From Candidatus Pelagibacter sp. (GTDB taxonomy: Bacteria > Pseudomonadota > Alphaproteobacteria > Pelagibacterales > Pelagibacteraceae), in assembly GCA_028222445.1 (NCBI GenBank), contig JAOISU010000001.1, positions 62,001 through 126,000 on the forward strand: a stretch of DNA of 64,000 nucleotides. Direction: 5' to 3'. Shown one piece after another: positions 52,571 to 62,029 of this stretch (its first letter is position 1; each line of letters starts with the position of its first letter). The notes beneath the pieces are model-generated. The model saw nothing but the letters and a program-made list of their open reading frames with translations, did not search any database and had not been told where the DNA came from. The position numbers were made by a program, and so were the translations under genes.

Positions 52571-53322
52571 GAATAAAATATCATAAAGAAATAGAGTTTT
52601 TTTTAAAAAATAATTTTTTAACAGAACGTTATTTTTTAAAAAAAAGACTTGAAAGATCTATTAAAAATAATGACGAACAAGAAATAAATCTGATTAGAGA
52701 ATTTATTTCACCTGGTACAGATTCAATTGATATTGGTGTTTATAGAGGCGTTTATTCTTACGAAATGTCAAAGTACTCAAAAGTTGTTCATTCATTTGAA
52801 CCAAATCCAATACTATTAACCAATATAAAGATTAATTTAAAAAAGATTATTAAAAATATAAATTTTTATAACTGCGCACTTTCTAACAAAGAAGGTTTAG
52901 TATCATTAAGGGTGCCAATTAGAAATAAAGATTTTAATAGAAAAAATTATGAGGAATATTTTCAAATGGGAAAAGCATCTATTCATAATGAAAATAAGTT
53001 TGATGATTTTGAGGTGTTTAATGTTGAATGTCAAAAGCTAGACAACTTTAATTTTTCTAATAAAATTTCATTTATCAAAATTGATGTAGAAGGTCATGAA
53101 ACAGAGGTGATAAAAGGATCAGAAAAAACTATAAAAAATAATAAACCCATACTGTTAGTTGAAATTGAAGAGCAATATACAAATAAAAAAGTTACTGATA
53201 CATTGAGGTATATTAATTCTTTAGGTTATAGTTCTTTTTATTTCTATAACAATAAGTTATTAAATACGAATAATTTAAGTAATTTAAATACAATTAATAA
53301 TTTTATATTTAAGCCTTTATAA
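52567..53322 (+). CDS. FkbM-family methyltransferase
   Basis: The 251-residue protein has the AdoMet motif 'SIDIGVYRGVYSYEMSKYSK', 'VVHSFEPNPILLTNIKINLK' and the FkbM-specific 'FIKIDVEGHETEVIKGSE'. FkbM proteins O-methylate sugars or polyketides. Its ATG overlaps the peptidase stop as ATGA. Its codon use (Asn, Lys, Ile) is as in the glycan genes, so it may belong to surface polysaccharide modification rather than to the catabolic genes on either side. The acceptor is unknown. Confidence 0.86.
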   Translation: MRIKYHKEIEFFLKNNFLTERYFLKKRLERSIKNNDEQEINLIREFISPGTDSIDIGVYRGVYSYEMSKYSKVVHSFEPNPILLTNIKINLKKIIKNINFYNCALSNKEGLVSLRVPIRNKDFNRKNYEEYFQMGKASIHNENKFDDFEVFNVECQKLDNFNFSNKISFIKIDVEGHETEVIKGSEKTIKNNKPILLVEIEEQYTNKKVTDTLRYINSLGYSSFYFYNNKLLNTNNLSNLNTINNFIFKPL

Positions 53323-53329
53323 AAAACGA

Positions 53330-54100
53330 ATGAATGAAATAGAAAAATTATCAAACAAACTAGTTAATGCTTTTGTTAACAATAAAATAATTGCTCCTCT
53401 TCCAACAAAATTTACAAAAAAATTAAGTGAGGCTCAAAAGCTAAGAAAATTGTGTGAGAGTAAAGTTAAAGATCCAATAATAGGATTTAAAGCTGCGGGT
53501 ACTGGCATACCTGTAATGAAAAAATTAAAAGAAAAAAAGCCTTTCTATGCTTCAATCTTCAAAAAGAATTTTATAAAAAGTGGAAAAAAAGTAAAAATTA
53601 ATAAATCTACTTTAGGTATAGAGCTTGAGGTTTGCTACTTAATTAAAAAAAACTTTTTCTCATCTAAGAGATCAATTACTATGAAAAACGTAACAAAGTA
53701 TATTTCACATATGGCTCCTTGTATTGAAGTTATAGGTTATAGACAAAAGAAAAAAGGCATAACTAGCTTTGGTGATTTATGTAGTGATTTTGGCGCTAAC
53801 GTTAAATTTTTGATTGGTCAAAAGAAGAAATATAAAAGAATAAAAATTGGAAACTTAAAGACAAATATTACTAATAAAAAAATTGGGCAAAGTGTTAATG
53901 GAAATACAAATACTGTTTACATAAATCCGCTTAATTCACTTAGATTTGTTTTGAATGAATTAAAAAAAGATAAAGTAAATCTTGATAAAGATTTTTATGT
54001 ATTCACTGGATCAACTGTTGGGGTTGTGCCAATTTTAGGTAAAGGTCTTTACACTGGAAAAGTAGATCAACTTGGATCTGCCAAAGCAATTATTCATTAA
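53330..54100 (+). CDS. 2-keto-4-pentenoate hydratase/fumarylacetoacetase-family protein
   Basis: The 256-residue protein fits the MhpD-like fold: 'IIGFKAAGTGIPVMKKL', Glu-x-Glu metal site in 'STLGIELEVCYLIKKNF', 'AIEVIGYRQ'-type stretch (here 'PCIEVIGYRQKKKG'), and 'FYVFTGSTVGVVPILG'. It would hydrate a dienoate or cleave a 3-oxo acid in an aromatic or sugar-acid pathway. It follows the FkbM gene by 7 bases and precedes the M24 gene by 18. It differs from the gene at 14944 in having an intact start. Substrate unknown. Confidence 0.82.
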   Translation: MNEIEKLSNKLVNAFVNNKIIAPLPTKFTKKLSEAQKLRKLCESKVKDPIIGFKAAGTGIPVMKKLKEKKPFYASIFKKNFIKSGKKVKINKSTLGIELEVCYLIKKNFFSSKRSITMKNVTKYISHMAPCIEVIGYRQKKKGITSFGDLCSDFGANVKFLIGQKKKYKRIKIGNLKTNITNKKIGQSVNGNTNTVYINPLNSLRFVLNELKKDKVNLDKDFYVFTGSTVGVVPILGKGLYTGKVDQLGSAKAIIH

Positions 54101-54118
54101 TTTTTAAAAAATTTATTA

Positions 54119-55270
54119 ATGGCGTTACACTTTAGTAAACAAGAATTTGAAAAAAGAAAACTAGTAACATTAAAGTCTATGAAAGAGCAAAGTCTTGATG
54201 CTCTTTTAATGTTCAAACAAGAATCTATGTTTTGGCTTACAGGTTATGATACTTTTGGCTATGTTTTCTTTCAAACATTAATACTGGACAATAAAGGAAA
54301 TATCATTCTTTTAACAAGAGCTCCTGATTTAAGACAGGCACAAAACACATCTAATATTGAAGATATAAGAATTTGGGTAGATAAAGACCAGTCTAATCCA
54401 ACAGATGATCTTAAAATCATTTTAAATGAACTAAATTTAAAAAATAAAAAAATTGGCATTGAGTATGAAGCTTACGGTATGACAGGTCGCAATGCTTTAA
54501 GACTTAATAAGTCACTGAAAGGTTATTGTGAAGTAGAAGATCAATCAGAATTAATTACCAAACATAGGGTTATTAAATCTCAAGAGGAAATTGTTTATGT
54601 AAAAAAAGCTGCAGAACTTGCTGATCAAGCACTTGATGAAGCATGGAAATATGCAAAAGCTGGCGCTAGTGAAGCAAAGATTTTAGCTGAAATGCAAAGA
54701 GTAGTTTTAGAGGGTGGCGGTGACTACCCAGCAAATGAATATATAATTGGATCAGGGCACAACGCATTACTATGTAGATATCAATCAGAGAAAAGAATTT
54801 TATCTGATACTGACCAGTTAACTATTGAATGGGCTGGAACTTTTAAACATTATCACTCTGCAATGTTTAGAACCATTCCCATTGGTAAAGCTGATCCAAA
54901 GCATATTAAGATGCATGAGGCTTGTGTTGAGGCTTTAACCAATTGTACAAAAAATCTAATTCCAGGAAAAACTGCTGGAGATGTATTTGATATACACGCT
55001 AAAACTTTTGATGATCTTGGATACAATAAAGCTAGAATGAATGCTTGTGGTTATTCATTAGGGACAACCTTCTCACCAAATTGGATGGATTGGCCTATGC
55101 TATACACGGGTAATCCATATGTCATCACACCAGGCAACGTCTTCTTCATGCATATGATCCTAATGGACTCAGAAAGTAAACTTGCTATGAATTTAGGGGA
55201 AACTTATTTAGTGACCGAGAATGGAAACGAGAGATTAGGTAAACAAAAGTTGGATTTAGTTATTCTTTAA
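54119..55270 (+). CDS. M24-family (creatinase/prolidase-like) hydrolase without metal ligands
   Basis: The 383-residue protein has the N-terminal creatinase domain ('FWLTGYDTFGYVFFQTLIL') and a pita-bread C-terminal domain. Where metallo-aminopeptidases have two Asp ligands, it shows 'TIEWAGTFKHYHSAMFRTIP', and the His of the next motif is replaced in 'NACGYSLGTTFSPNWMDWPM'. This loss matches creatinase and ectoine hydrolase (DoeA), which are metal-free C-N hydrolases, better than peptidases. The substrate could be an N-methylated or cyclic amide. It is the end of the GMC-led run, convergent with the PQQ dehydrogenase by 14 bases. Confidence 0.82.
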   Translation: MALHFSKQEFEKRKLVTLKSMKEQSLDALLMFKQESMFWLTGYDTFGYVFFQTLILDNKGNIILLTRAPDLRQAQNTSNIEDIRIWVDKDQSNPTDDLKIILNELNLKNKKIGIEYEAYGMTGRNALRLNKSLKGYCEVEDQSELITKHRVIKSQEEIVYVKKAAELADQALDEAWKYAKAGASEAKILAEMQRVVLEGGGDYPANEYIIGSGHNALLCRYQSEKRILSDTDQLTIEWAGTFKHYHSAMFRTIPIGKADPKHIKMHEACVEALTNCTKNLIPGKTAGDVFDIHAKTFDDLGYNKARMNACGYSLGTTFSPNWMDWPMLYTGNPYVITPGNVFFMHMILMDSESKLAMNLGETYLVTENGNERLGKQKLDLVIL

Positions 55271-55284
55271 ATTAAATAATAATC

Positions 55285-57294
55285 CTATTTTTTTAATTTG
55301 AAAGCATAAATCTTATTTCCAGATTTAGATATATTTGGAAATGCTTTTCTTAGAGATATACTGCCTGTTGCCTGTACTAAAATATATTGTTCGTCATTGT
55401 ATTCATAAATTGTTGGGGGGCTTGATCCTGAAAATGGTAGTTTATAACTCCATAGTTCTTTGCCGTTAAGAGAATTGAAGGCTCTTATTTTGTTATCTAA
55501 AGTTCCAGTTGCAAAAACCAAATCACCTGCTGTTGCTGTAACACCTCCATAATTATAAGTACCTGTTATCGGAATATTTTGTTCTGTCAACTCATCGTAT
55601 TCTCCAAAAGGGATTCTCCATATTATCTTTCCATTATTCAAATCTATTGCTGTTAAATTTCCCCATGGTGGTTTTGATCCAGGATAGCCCTTTTTATCTT
55701 TGATAATTTCATTATGCATTTTATAGTTATAGTAAGTATTCTTTTTATTTATCTCTTCTAACCAAATAAATGATGGAATGTCATTTGAGGGTACATACAT
55801 AATACCATTGTTATTATCTACACTCGCACCCATCCACTGAGCTCCACTTTTATAAACAATATTTTTTTTTTCGATTGAGTGTGGTTTAAAAAAACCATAC
55901 GTGGCATCCTTGATTTTATTCTTTACATATTGAAAACTTTCTTCTGATATATTTGTTATATCTTCTTCTCCTTTAAAATATTGATTAGAGAAAGGCTCAG
56001 GTAAGTCAAATACCTTCTGATAATAAGAGGTTTTTTCTCCAGGAACATTAGACAATGGGGTTTTTTTTTTAGTATATCCATATATGCTCTTACCAGAAAC
56101 TCTATCAAGAACTAATGTGTTTCCAAACTTAGTTGGTGCAACAACAACATCAACTTTTTTATCATTTTTTTTTATAGAAGTTAAAATTGGAGGAGAAGCT
56201 ATATCTAAATTCCAAATATCATGCTCAATTTCTTGAAACTCCCAAAGTAATTTTTTATTTTCAATATCAATTGCAACAATCGAATTTGAGTATTTATTAT
56301 TACCAGGTCTAGTTGTGCCTTCATAAAATCTTCCTGCATTGCCTGTTGTAATATATAAAATTTTTCTTTCCAAATCAGCTGATATGCCTCCCCAAGGATT
56401 ACCTCCTGAATAATCATGTCTTTTGCCACCATATCGAAAAGGATTATTCTTTTTATCTTTTAAGTAAAACTTCCATAATAAATTACCTTTTTTTAAACTA
56501 TAAACCTCTATAGAAGGTTCAAAAGTTCCAATAATAATCTTATCATCCATAATAACTGGGGTTATTTGGCATTTTTTTTTAAGTTTTATTTTTCCATTTT
56601 TTCCAAATTCCTTAACTGGTTTTCCACTGTTTGCATATATTGCGTTTAAATTTACTTGATCACAAAAATAAATTTTAGATTTTTCCTCTTCATTTAATAT
56701 CAAACCTCGTGTAGCAGCCATACCTTCTGTCTTAAATTCCCAAATCTTTTTACCATTGATTGCATCAAGTGAAATTAAGGATTTATCTGTTGATGAAAGA
56801 TAAATTTTTTTATCAAAGTAAATCGCATTTCCTGGAATATCTCCATTCTTATCAAATTCATAAATCCAAGCCACCTCTAGATTTTTTACGTTTTCTACAT
56901 TTATCTGATCTAGATTAGAAAATTTATTAGAAGAATGGTTGCCATGACTTCTTTTCCAATTTTTTAAATTATTAAAATTTTTATTATTTGAAATTGTTAA
57001 ATCACTAAATGTGGACTCTTGAATAATAATTTCATCAGGTAAATTTTGATACTCATCAATATCTTTGAAGTAAAATTCTTGTTGTTTTTTTTTACTGAGT
57101 TTAAAATATATAGAGCCTATGTAATTGTCTATTGTTCTTAAAATTTTCTTTACTTGTGGGTTTCTAGCATTATTGATGTCTATGCTAATGGTAGATCTAT
57201 TTACATATTTACTGTCTATAGATGTAGTGTCATACAAAGATAATATTATTATTATCCCTAAAACAAAAATTGACGTCTGTAAAATTTTTTTCAT
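55285..57294 (-). CDS. PQQ-dependent dehydrogenase, membrane-anchored
   Basis: The 669-residue protein begins with a signal anchor ('TSIFVLGIIIILSLYDT') and a beta-propeller of PQQ-dehydrogenase repeats such as 'ISLDAINGKKIWEFKTEGM', 'LIWRIPFGEYDEL'-like and 'GVTATAGDLVFATGTLDNKI'. 'WGNLTAIDLNNGKIIW' and 'GNPWGGISADLERKILYITT' fit the glucose/quinate type rather than the methanol type, and no cytochrome c domain (CxxCH) is present. It oxidises an alcohol or sugar in the periplasm. It lies 20 bases after the flavoprotein gene and in the same run as xsc, so a link to sulfonate catabolism is possible. Confidence 0.83.
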   Translation of the reverse strand: MKKILQTSIFVLGIIIILSLYDTTSIDSKYVNRSTISIDINNARNPQVKKILRTIDNYIGSIYFKLSKKKQQEFYFKDIDEYQNLPDEIIIQESTFSDLTISNNKNFNNLKNWKRSHGNHSSNKFSNLDQINVENVKNLEVAWIYEFDKNGDIPGNAIYFDKKIYLSSTDKSLISLDAINGKKIWEFKTEGMAATRGLILNEEEKSKIYFCDQVNLNAIYANSGKPVKEFGKNGKIKLKKKCQITPVIMDDKIIIGTFEPSIEVYSLKKGNLLWKFYLKDKKNNPFRYGGKRHDYSGGNPWGGISADLERKILYITTGNAGRFYEGTTRPGNNKYSNSIVAIDIENKKLLWEFQEIEHDIWNLDIASPPILTSIKKNDKKVDVVVAPTKFGNTLVLDRVSGKSIYGYTKKKTPLSNVPGEKTSYYQKVFDLPEPFSNQYFKGEEDITNISEESFQYVKNKIKDATYGFFKPHSIEKKNIVYKSGAQWMGASVDNNNGIMYVPSNDIPSFIWLEEINKKNTYYNYKMHNEIIKDKKGYPGSKPPWGNLTAIDLNNGKIIWRIPFGEYDELTEQNIPITGTYNYGGVTATAGDLVFATGTLDNKIRAFNSLNGKELWSYKLPFSGSSPPTIYEYNDEQYILVQATGSISLRKAFPNISKSGNKIYAFKLKK

Positions 57295-57314
57295 AGTATA
57301 GTGTGTATATACTA

Positions 57315-58619
57315 TCAGTTTTCTAGTCTTGCCATATATCTCTCGTAAGCTAATCTAACCATAATTCCTAAATTTAAAAAAGGCTGTGGGGGTAATCGAG
57401 TAGGTTTATTTCTAGATTCTATTATATTAATTTCATCACTATTTTCACCACTTGCTTTAATTGCTATCTGTTCACCAAATAAAGTTCCAACTCCAATACC
57501 AGAACCATTATAGCAACCTGCTACAAAAACATTATCTTCTATTTTTTCAAAAATTTGTGAACTATTTCTAGTTCTGGATACAATCCCAGACCAACTAGAT
57601 ACAATAATATCATCTGCTAAACTTGGAAATCTTTTTTTTATTCCAAGTTTTTGATTTAAAGATCTTTTATCCAACTCTGATTTAGACATTTTAAAAGGAT
57701 TATGAACTTCTGCAGTATTTCTAATTAAAATCCTTTTATCTTTTGTCATCCTAATAGTTGCACCCATTGGTCTTACAGGTAATACTCCCCACTCCCTGGG
57801 CTCACCAATGGACTTATACTCTGTATTAGTCAATGGTCTTGTCATACTTGCAGTCAAAGTTAAGGGGAAATTATAATTATTTTTTATACCAAGTGATTTT
57901 AAAAAACCATTAGTACAAAAAATAATTTTTTTAGTAATTATTTTATGATTATCAAATTTACAAATAACTATATCTCCTTTCTTTGACCATACATTTAATT
58001 GAGAATTTTCTAATAACTCAACATTATCAGGCAAGGTGTCGACCATAGCTCTTACAAGTTTTCCAGGATGTAACAAAACTCCTCCTTTAGTATAAAGTGC
58101 TAGGTTATAAAAATTTGTACCCAACCTTTTACCTAAATCATCTTTATCTAAAATATTATGCTCAAAGTTTAATTTTAATAAAGTTTTGCTAAAATTTTCT
58201 AATATTTTTCTGTCTTTTTCATTTGATGATGCAAAATACTTTCCACTTTCATTCCAATCACAATCTACTTGATGCTCTTTAATAAACTTTTTAACAGTAT
58301 CAATTCCTAATTTATAAATGTCAGTCTTTTTCTTATAATTAGAAAGTTCTTTATTTGAAGTAAAACCATCGTTAAGTGTTGTATCGACTAAATATCCTGA
58401 GTTTCTTCCACTTGCACCCTCACCTGCTAATTGGGCATCAACAATTATGATTTTTTGATTTGGGTGTAGTTCTGATAATTTTCTAGCAGCAGACAAGCCT
58501 GTATAACCAGCACCTACTATTAGCCAGTCACAGGATTTATCTTTATCTAAAACTTTTATATTAGACCTTCTAGCAAGATCGTTAATCCAACTACAACCAG
58601 TATCATTAACTACATTCAT
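57315..58619 (-). CDS. FAD-dependent amine/D-amino-acid oxidase-family protein
   Basis: The 434-residue protein has the dinucleotide-binding 'WLIVGAGYTGLSAARKLSEL' near residue 33, 'GEGASGRNSGYLVDTTL' typical of DAO/glycine-oxidase flavoproteins, and C-terminal 'AGCYNGSGIGVGTLFGEQIA'. It resembles PuuB and taurine/N-methyltaurine dehydrogenase large subunits, which oxidise a C-N bond to an aldehyde. It starts 39 bases after xsc on the same strand, so making sulfoacetaldehyde from a taurine-like amine is plausible but unproven. Confidence 0.82.
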   Translation of the reverse strand: MNVVNDTGCSWINDLARRSNIKVLDKDKSCDWLIVGAGYTGLSAARKLSELHPNQKIIIVDAQLAGEGASGRNSGYLVDTTLNDGFTSNKELSNYKKKTDIYKLGIDTVKKFIKEHQVDCDWNESGKYFASSNEKDRKILENFSKTLLKLNFEHNILDKDDLGKRLGTNFYNLALYTKGGVLLHPGKLVRAMVDTLPDNVELLENSQLNVWSKKGDIVICKFDNHKIITKKIIFCTNGFLKSLGIKNNYNFPLTLTASMTRPLTNTEYKSIGEPREWGVLPVRPMGATIRMTKDKRILIRNTAEVHNPFKMSKSELDKRSLNQKLGIKKRFPSLADDIIVSSWSGIVSRTRNSSQIFEKIEDNVFVAGCYNGSGIGVGTLFGEQIAIKASGENSDEINIIESRNKPTRLPPQPFLNLGIMVRLAYERYMARLEN

Positions 58620-58658
58620 GCAGTTAGATTATGACAGATAAGATATTTTTAAAAGATC

Positions 58659-60443
58659 TTAAGATACCAATGATGGCTGCTTGATCATGTCTTCTTTTTT
58701 GATCCCTGCAACTTTAACTGGTTTTTTCATAGCATCTCTTCTGAAAGGCTCTCCCAGTTCTTGGTTAAGAATTACTTCAATAAATGTTGTAATCCCTTTC
58801 TTTTGATCTTCACATGATTGTTTAAGAGCAACTGTAGTCTCTTCCATTGTACGAACTGTAACACCTTTTAAACCACAAGCATCAGCTACTTTTGCATAAC
58901 TTAATTCTGGATCAAGTTCAGTGCCAACAAAATTATCATCAAACCATAAAGTAGTATTTCTTTTTTCAGCACCCCATTGGTAGTTTCTAAAAATCACCAT
59001 TGTAATTGCTGGCCATTCTTTTCTAGCACATGAACTCATCTCATTCATACTAATACCAAATGCACCGTCCCCTGCAAAACCAATCACTGGTGTATCAGGG
59101 CATCCAATTTTTGCTCCAAGAATTGCTGGAAAACCATATCCACATGGGCCAAATAATCCTGGCGCTAAATATTTTCTTGGTTTTTCGAATGTAGGGTATG
59201 CATTTCCAATAGCACAATTGTTTCCAATGTCGCTCGAAATAATTACATCATCAGGCATACCTGCTTGAATTGCTCTCCATGCTTGTCTAGGAGACATTCT
59301 ATCAGAGTCTCTTTTTCTAGCTTCAGCATTCCAAACTGTTCCTTTATCATCGTCTTCATGATCTAAACTTGATAACTCTTGTAACCAAGCAGATTTAGTT
59401 TGGTGGATTATGTTTTTTCTCTCTTCTCTATTAGTATCTCCTGCTGTTTGAGAAAGTTGAGCTAAAATTTGTTGTGATACTAATTTCGCATCTCCACAAA
59501 TACCAACTGTAACTTTTTTAGTTAAACCAATTCTATCTGAATTCATATCAACTTGAATAATACTTGCATCCTTAGGCCAGTAATCCATTCCATAGCCTGG
59601 TAAAGTTGAGAAAGGATTTAATCTTGTACCAAGTGCAAGAACTACATCAGCTTTTTTAATTAATTCCATTCCAGCTTTTGATCCATTATATCCTAATGGT
59701 CCAGCTGCTAGCGGGTGACTTCCTGGAAAACTATCATTATGTTGATACCCTGAACAAACTGGAGCATCTAATTTCTCAGCTAATTTTTTACAATCTTCAA
59801 TCGCTCCACCAATTACAACACCTGCACCAGATAATATTACTGGAAACTTAGCGTTTGATAATAAGTCAGCTGCTTTTTTAATTGCATCAACTCCTCCTGC
59901 TTGTCTTTCAAGTCTAACAATTGGGGGAAGATCAATATCAATTACTTGTGTCCAATAATCTCTTGGAACATTTATTTGTGCAGGGGCCGATCCTCTGATT
60001 GCTTTTTCAATTACTCTATTTAATACTTCTGCCATTCTTGAAGGGTCTCTAACTTCTTCTTGGTAACAAACCATATCTTTAAATAAATTCATCTGTTCTA
60101 CTTCTTGGAAACCACCTTGACCCATAGTTTTATTGGCAGCTTGCGGCGTTACTAATAATAATGGTGTGTGGTTCCAATATGCAGTTTTAATAGGTGTAAC
60201 AAGACCAGTAATTCCAGGACCGTTTTGTGCAATCACCATTGACATTTTGCCAGTGGCTCTTGTGTAACCATCAGCAATTAATCCACCGTTTGTTTCATGA
60301 GCAACATCCCAAAAAGTAATTCCAGCATCAGGAAAAATGTCTGAAATAGGCATAAATGCAGAGCCAATAATTCCGAATGCGTGTTCAATTCCATGCATTT
60401 GTAAAACTTTTACAAAAGCTTCTTCTGTTGTCATTTTAGTCAT
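58659..60443 (-). CDS. xsc: Sulfoacetaldehyde acetyltransferase
   Basis: The 594-residue thiamine-diphosphate enzyme starts 'MTTEEAFVKVLQMHGIEHAF' after a three-residue lead, has 'WDVAHETNGGLIADGYTRAT' with the catalytic Glu, and 'IGFAGDGAFGISMNEMSSC' with the Mg-TPP GDG motif. These are Xsc-specific within the acetolactate synthase superfamily. Xsc converts sulfoacetaldehyde and phosphate to acetyl phosphate and sulfite, the desulfonation step of taurine and isethionate catabolism. It heads a minus-strand run with a flavoprotein and PQQ dehydrogenase and is divergent from suyAB over 111 bases. Confidence 0.95.
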   Translation of the reverse strand: MTKMTTEEAFVKVLQMHGIEHAFGIIGSAFMPISDIFPDAGITFWDVAHETNGGLIADGYTRATGKMSMVIAQNGPGITGLVTPIKTAYWNHTPLLLVTPQAANKTMGQGGFQEVEQMNLFKDMVCYQEEVRDPSRMAEVLNRVIEKAIRGSAPAQINVPRDYWTQVIDIDLPPIVRLERQAGGVDAIKKAADLLSNAKFPVILSGAGVVIGGAIEDCKKLAEKLDAPVCSGYQHNDSFPGSHPLAAGPLGYNGSKAGMELIKKADVVLALGTRLNPFSTLPGYGMDYWPKDASIIQVDMNSDRIGLTKKVTVGICGDAKLVSQQILAQLSQTAGDTNREERKNIIHQTKSAWLQELSSLDHEDDDKGTVWNAEARKRDSDRMSPRQAWRAIQAGMPDDVIISSDIGNNCAIGNAYPTFEKPRKYLAPGLFGPCGYGFPAILGAKIGCPDTPVIGFAGDGAFGISMNEMSSCARKEWPAITMVIFRNYQWGAEKRNTTLWFDDNFVGTELDPELSYAKVADACGLKGVTVRTMEETTVALKQSCEDQKKGITTFIEVILNQELGEPFRRDAMKKPVKVAGIKKEDMIKQPSLVS

Positions 60444-60554
60444 AATAATTAGGCCTTCCTGCTTAAGTTGTTAAAAAATCTATAAATAATTTGTTAATTT
60501 TAAAGATTAATATATAAGAATTAAAAAATTTCAAACAAACAAATCGACACAATT

Positions 60555-60839
60555 ATGGCTACAGATATTATAATACATGATGAGAAAGACAACGTAGGAG
60601 TAGTTGTTATTGATAAAATCACTCCAAAACAAGATTGTGCATGCTGGATTATGGAGAATGATAAAACAGTTCAAATTCAATCTGTTGACGAAATTCAATT
60701 AGGACATAAAATTGCAATGGTTGATCTTAACGAGGGTGACACTATTTTGAAATATGGTCATGATATTGGAAAAGTAGTTAAATCAATCAAAAAAGGTGAG
60801 CATGTTCATGTTCATAATGTAAAAACTAAGAAGTGGTAA
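60555..60839 (+). CDS. suyA: (2R)-sulfolactate sulfo-lyase subunit alpha
   Basis: This 94-residue SAF-domain protein has '[17 protein letters not shown]' and '[20 protein letters not shown]' followed by '[20 protein letters not shown]', the small-subunit pattern of altronate dehydratase-like enzymes. Together with SuyB next door it cleaves sulfolactate to pyruvate and sulfite. The alternative, altronate/galactarate dehydratase, is less likely because of the SuyB-like partner and the adjacent xsc and exporter genes. Its frame ends just before suyB. Confidence 0.87.
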   Translation: MATDIIIHDEKDNVGVVVIDKITPKQDCACWIMENDKTVQIQSVDEIQLGHKIAMVDLNEGDTILKYGHDIGKVVKSIKKGEHVHVHNVKTKKW

Positions 60840-60844
60840 AAAAT

Positions 60845-62011
60845 ATGGAAATTCCAAAAAGTTTTTTAGGTTATAAAAGAGAAAATGGCAGAGTTGGTAC
60901 TAGAAACCATGTAATCATCTTGCCTGTAGATGATATTTCAAACGCTTGTGCTGAGGCTGTAGCAAACAATATTAAAGGAACAATTGCCCTTCCTCACTCT
61001 TATGGAAGACTTCAATTTGGTGCTGATTTAGATTTACACTTTAGAACAATGATTGGGACTGGAAAAAACCCTAACGTTGCTGCTGTAATTGTTATTGGAA
61101 TTGAGCCTAAATGGACAAAAAGGATCGTTGATGAAATTGCCAAAACTGGAAAACCCGTTGAAGGATTTCATATTGAAAGAACTGGTGACATTGGAACAAT
61201 CATGAAAGCTTCTAAAAAAGCTCAAGAATTTGCAATGTGGGCTTCTGAAAAACAAAGAGAAGAATGTCCTTTAAGCGATTTATGGATTTCGGTTAAATGT
61301 GGTGAATCTGATACAACATCAGGTCTTGCTGCTAACCCAACAGTTGGAAACTTGATGGACAAATTAGAGCCATTAGGAGTTCATTTATGTTTTGGAGAAA
61401 CGTCAGAGTTAACTGGTGCTGAAAAAGTTTGTGCTACACGTGGCGCAACTCCAGAAGCTTCAAAAAAATTCATGAAAACGTGGAGTGATTACAACGATTT
61501 TATTTTAAAAGAAGCAACTGACGATCTTTCTGAAAGTCAACCAACTGCTGGAAATATTGCAGGTGGATTAACTACAATTGAAGAAAAAGCATTTGGAAAC
61601 TTCCAAAAAATTGGAAATTGTAAGTTTATCGATGTTTTAGAGCCAGCTGAAGAACCTACTAAAGGAAAAGGATTATATTTTATGGATACTTCATCTGCTG
61701 CAGCAGAGTGTATTACCCTTCAAGCAGCTGCTGGATTTAACATTCATTTATTCCCAACAGGTCAAGGTAATATTGTAGGTAACCCTATTGAACCTGTTGT
61801 AAAATTAACTGCCAACCCATTAACTGTAAAAGGTATGGGTGAACATATTGATTGTGATGTATCAAAAATATTATCACGTGAGATGAACATGTCTGAAGCA
61901 GGTGATGAATTAATTAAATCGATGATTAGAGTTGCTAACGGTAGATTAACTTGCGCAGAAGCTTTAGGTCATAAAGAGTTTGTTATGACTAAACTTTACA
62001 GAAGTGCTTAA
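60845..62011 (+). CDS. suyB: (2R)-sulfolactate sulfo-lyase subunit beta
   Basis: From the ATG at 60845 (388 residues) the protein starts '[20 protein letters not shown]'. It has the UxaA-like large-subunit motifs '[20 protein letters not shown]', '[19 protein letters not shown]' with a likely metal-binding Cys, and '[17 protein letters not shown]'. The sequence matches sulfolactate lyase more than altronate dehydratase. An in-frame GTG at 60833 overlaps suyA and is less likely. SuyAB produces pyruvate and sulfite, so the downstream exporter gene, 18 bases on, would remove sulfite. Confidence 0.9.
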   Translation: MEIPKSFLGYKRENGRVGTRNHVIILPVDDISNACAEAVANNIKGTIALPHSYGRLQFGADLDLHFRTMIGTGKNPNVAAVIVIGIEPKWTKRIVDEIAKTGKPVEGFHIERTGDIGTIMKASKKAQEFAMWASEKQREECPLSDLWISVKCGESDTTSGLAANPTVGNLMDKLEPLGVHLCFGETSELTGAEKVCATRGATPEASKKFMKTWSDYNDFILKEATDDLSESQPTAGNIAGGLTTIEEKAFGNFQKIGNCKFIDVLEPAEEPTKGKGLYFMDTSSAAAECITLQAAAGFNIHLFPTGQGNIVGNPIEPVVKLTANPLTVKGMGEHIDCDVSKILSREMNMSEAGDELIKSMIRVANGRLTCAEALGHKEFVMTKLYRSA

Positions 62012-62029
62012 AATTTAACTATATAAATA

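Noticed and set aside
60555..62011. Altronate/galactarate dehydratase
   Set aside because: Same superfamily, but the split small/large subunits with sulfo-lyase-like sequence, the adjacent xsc and the exporter favour SuyAB.
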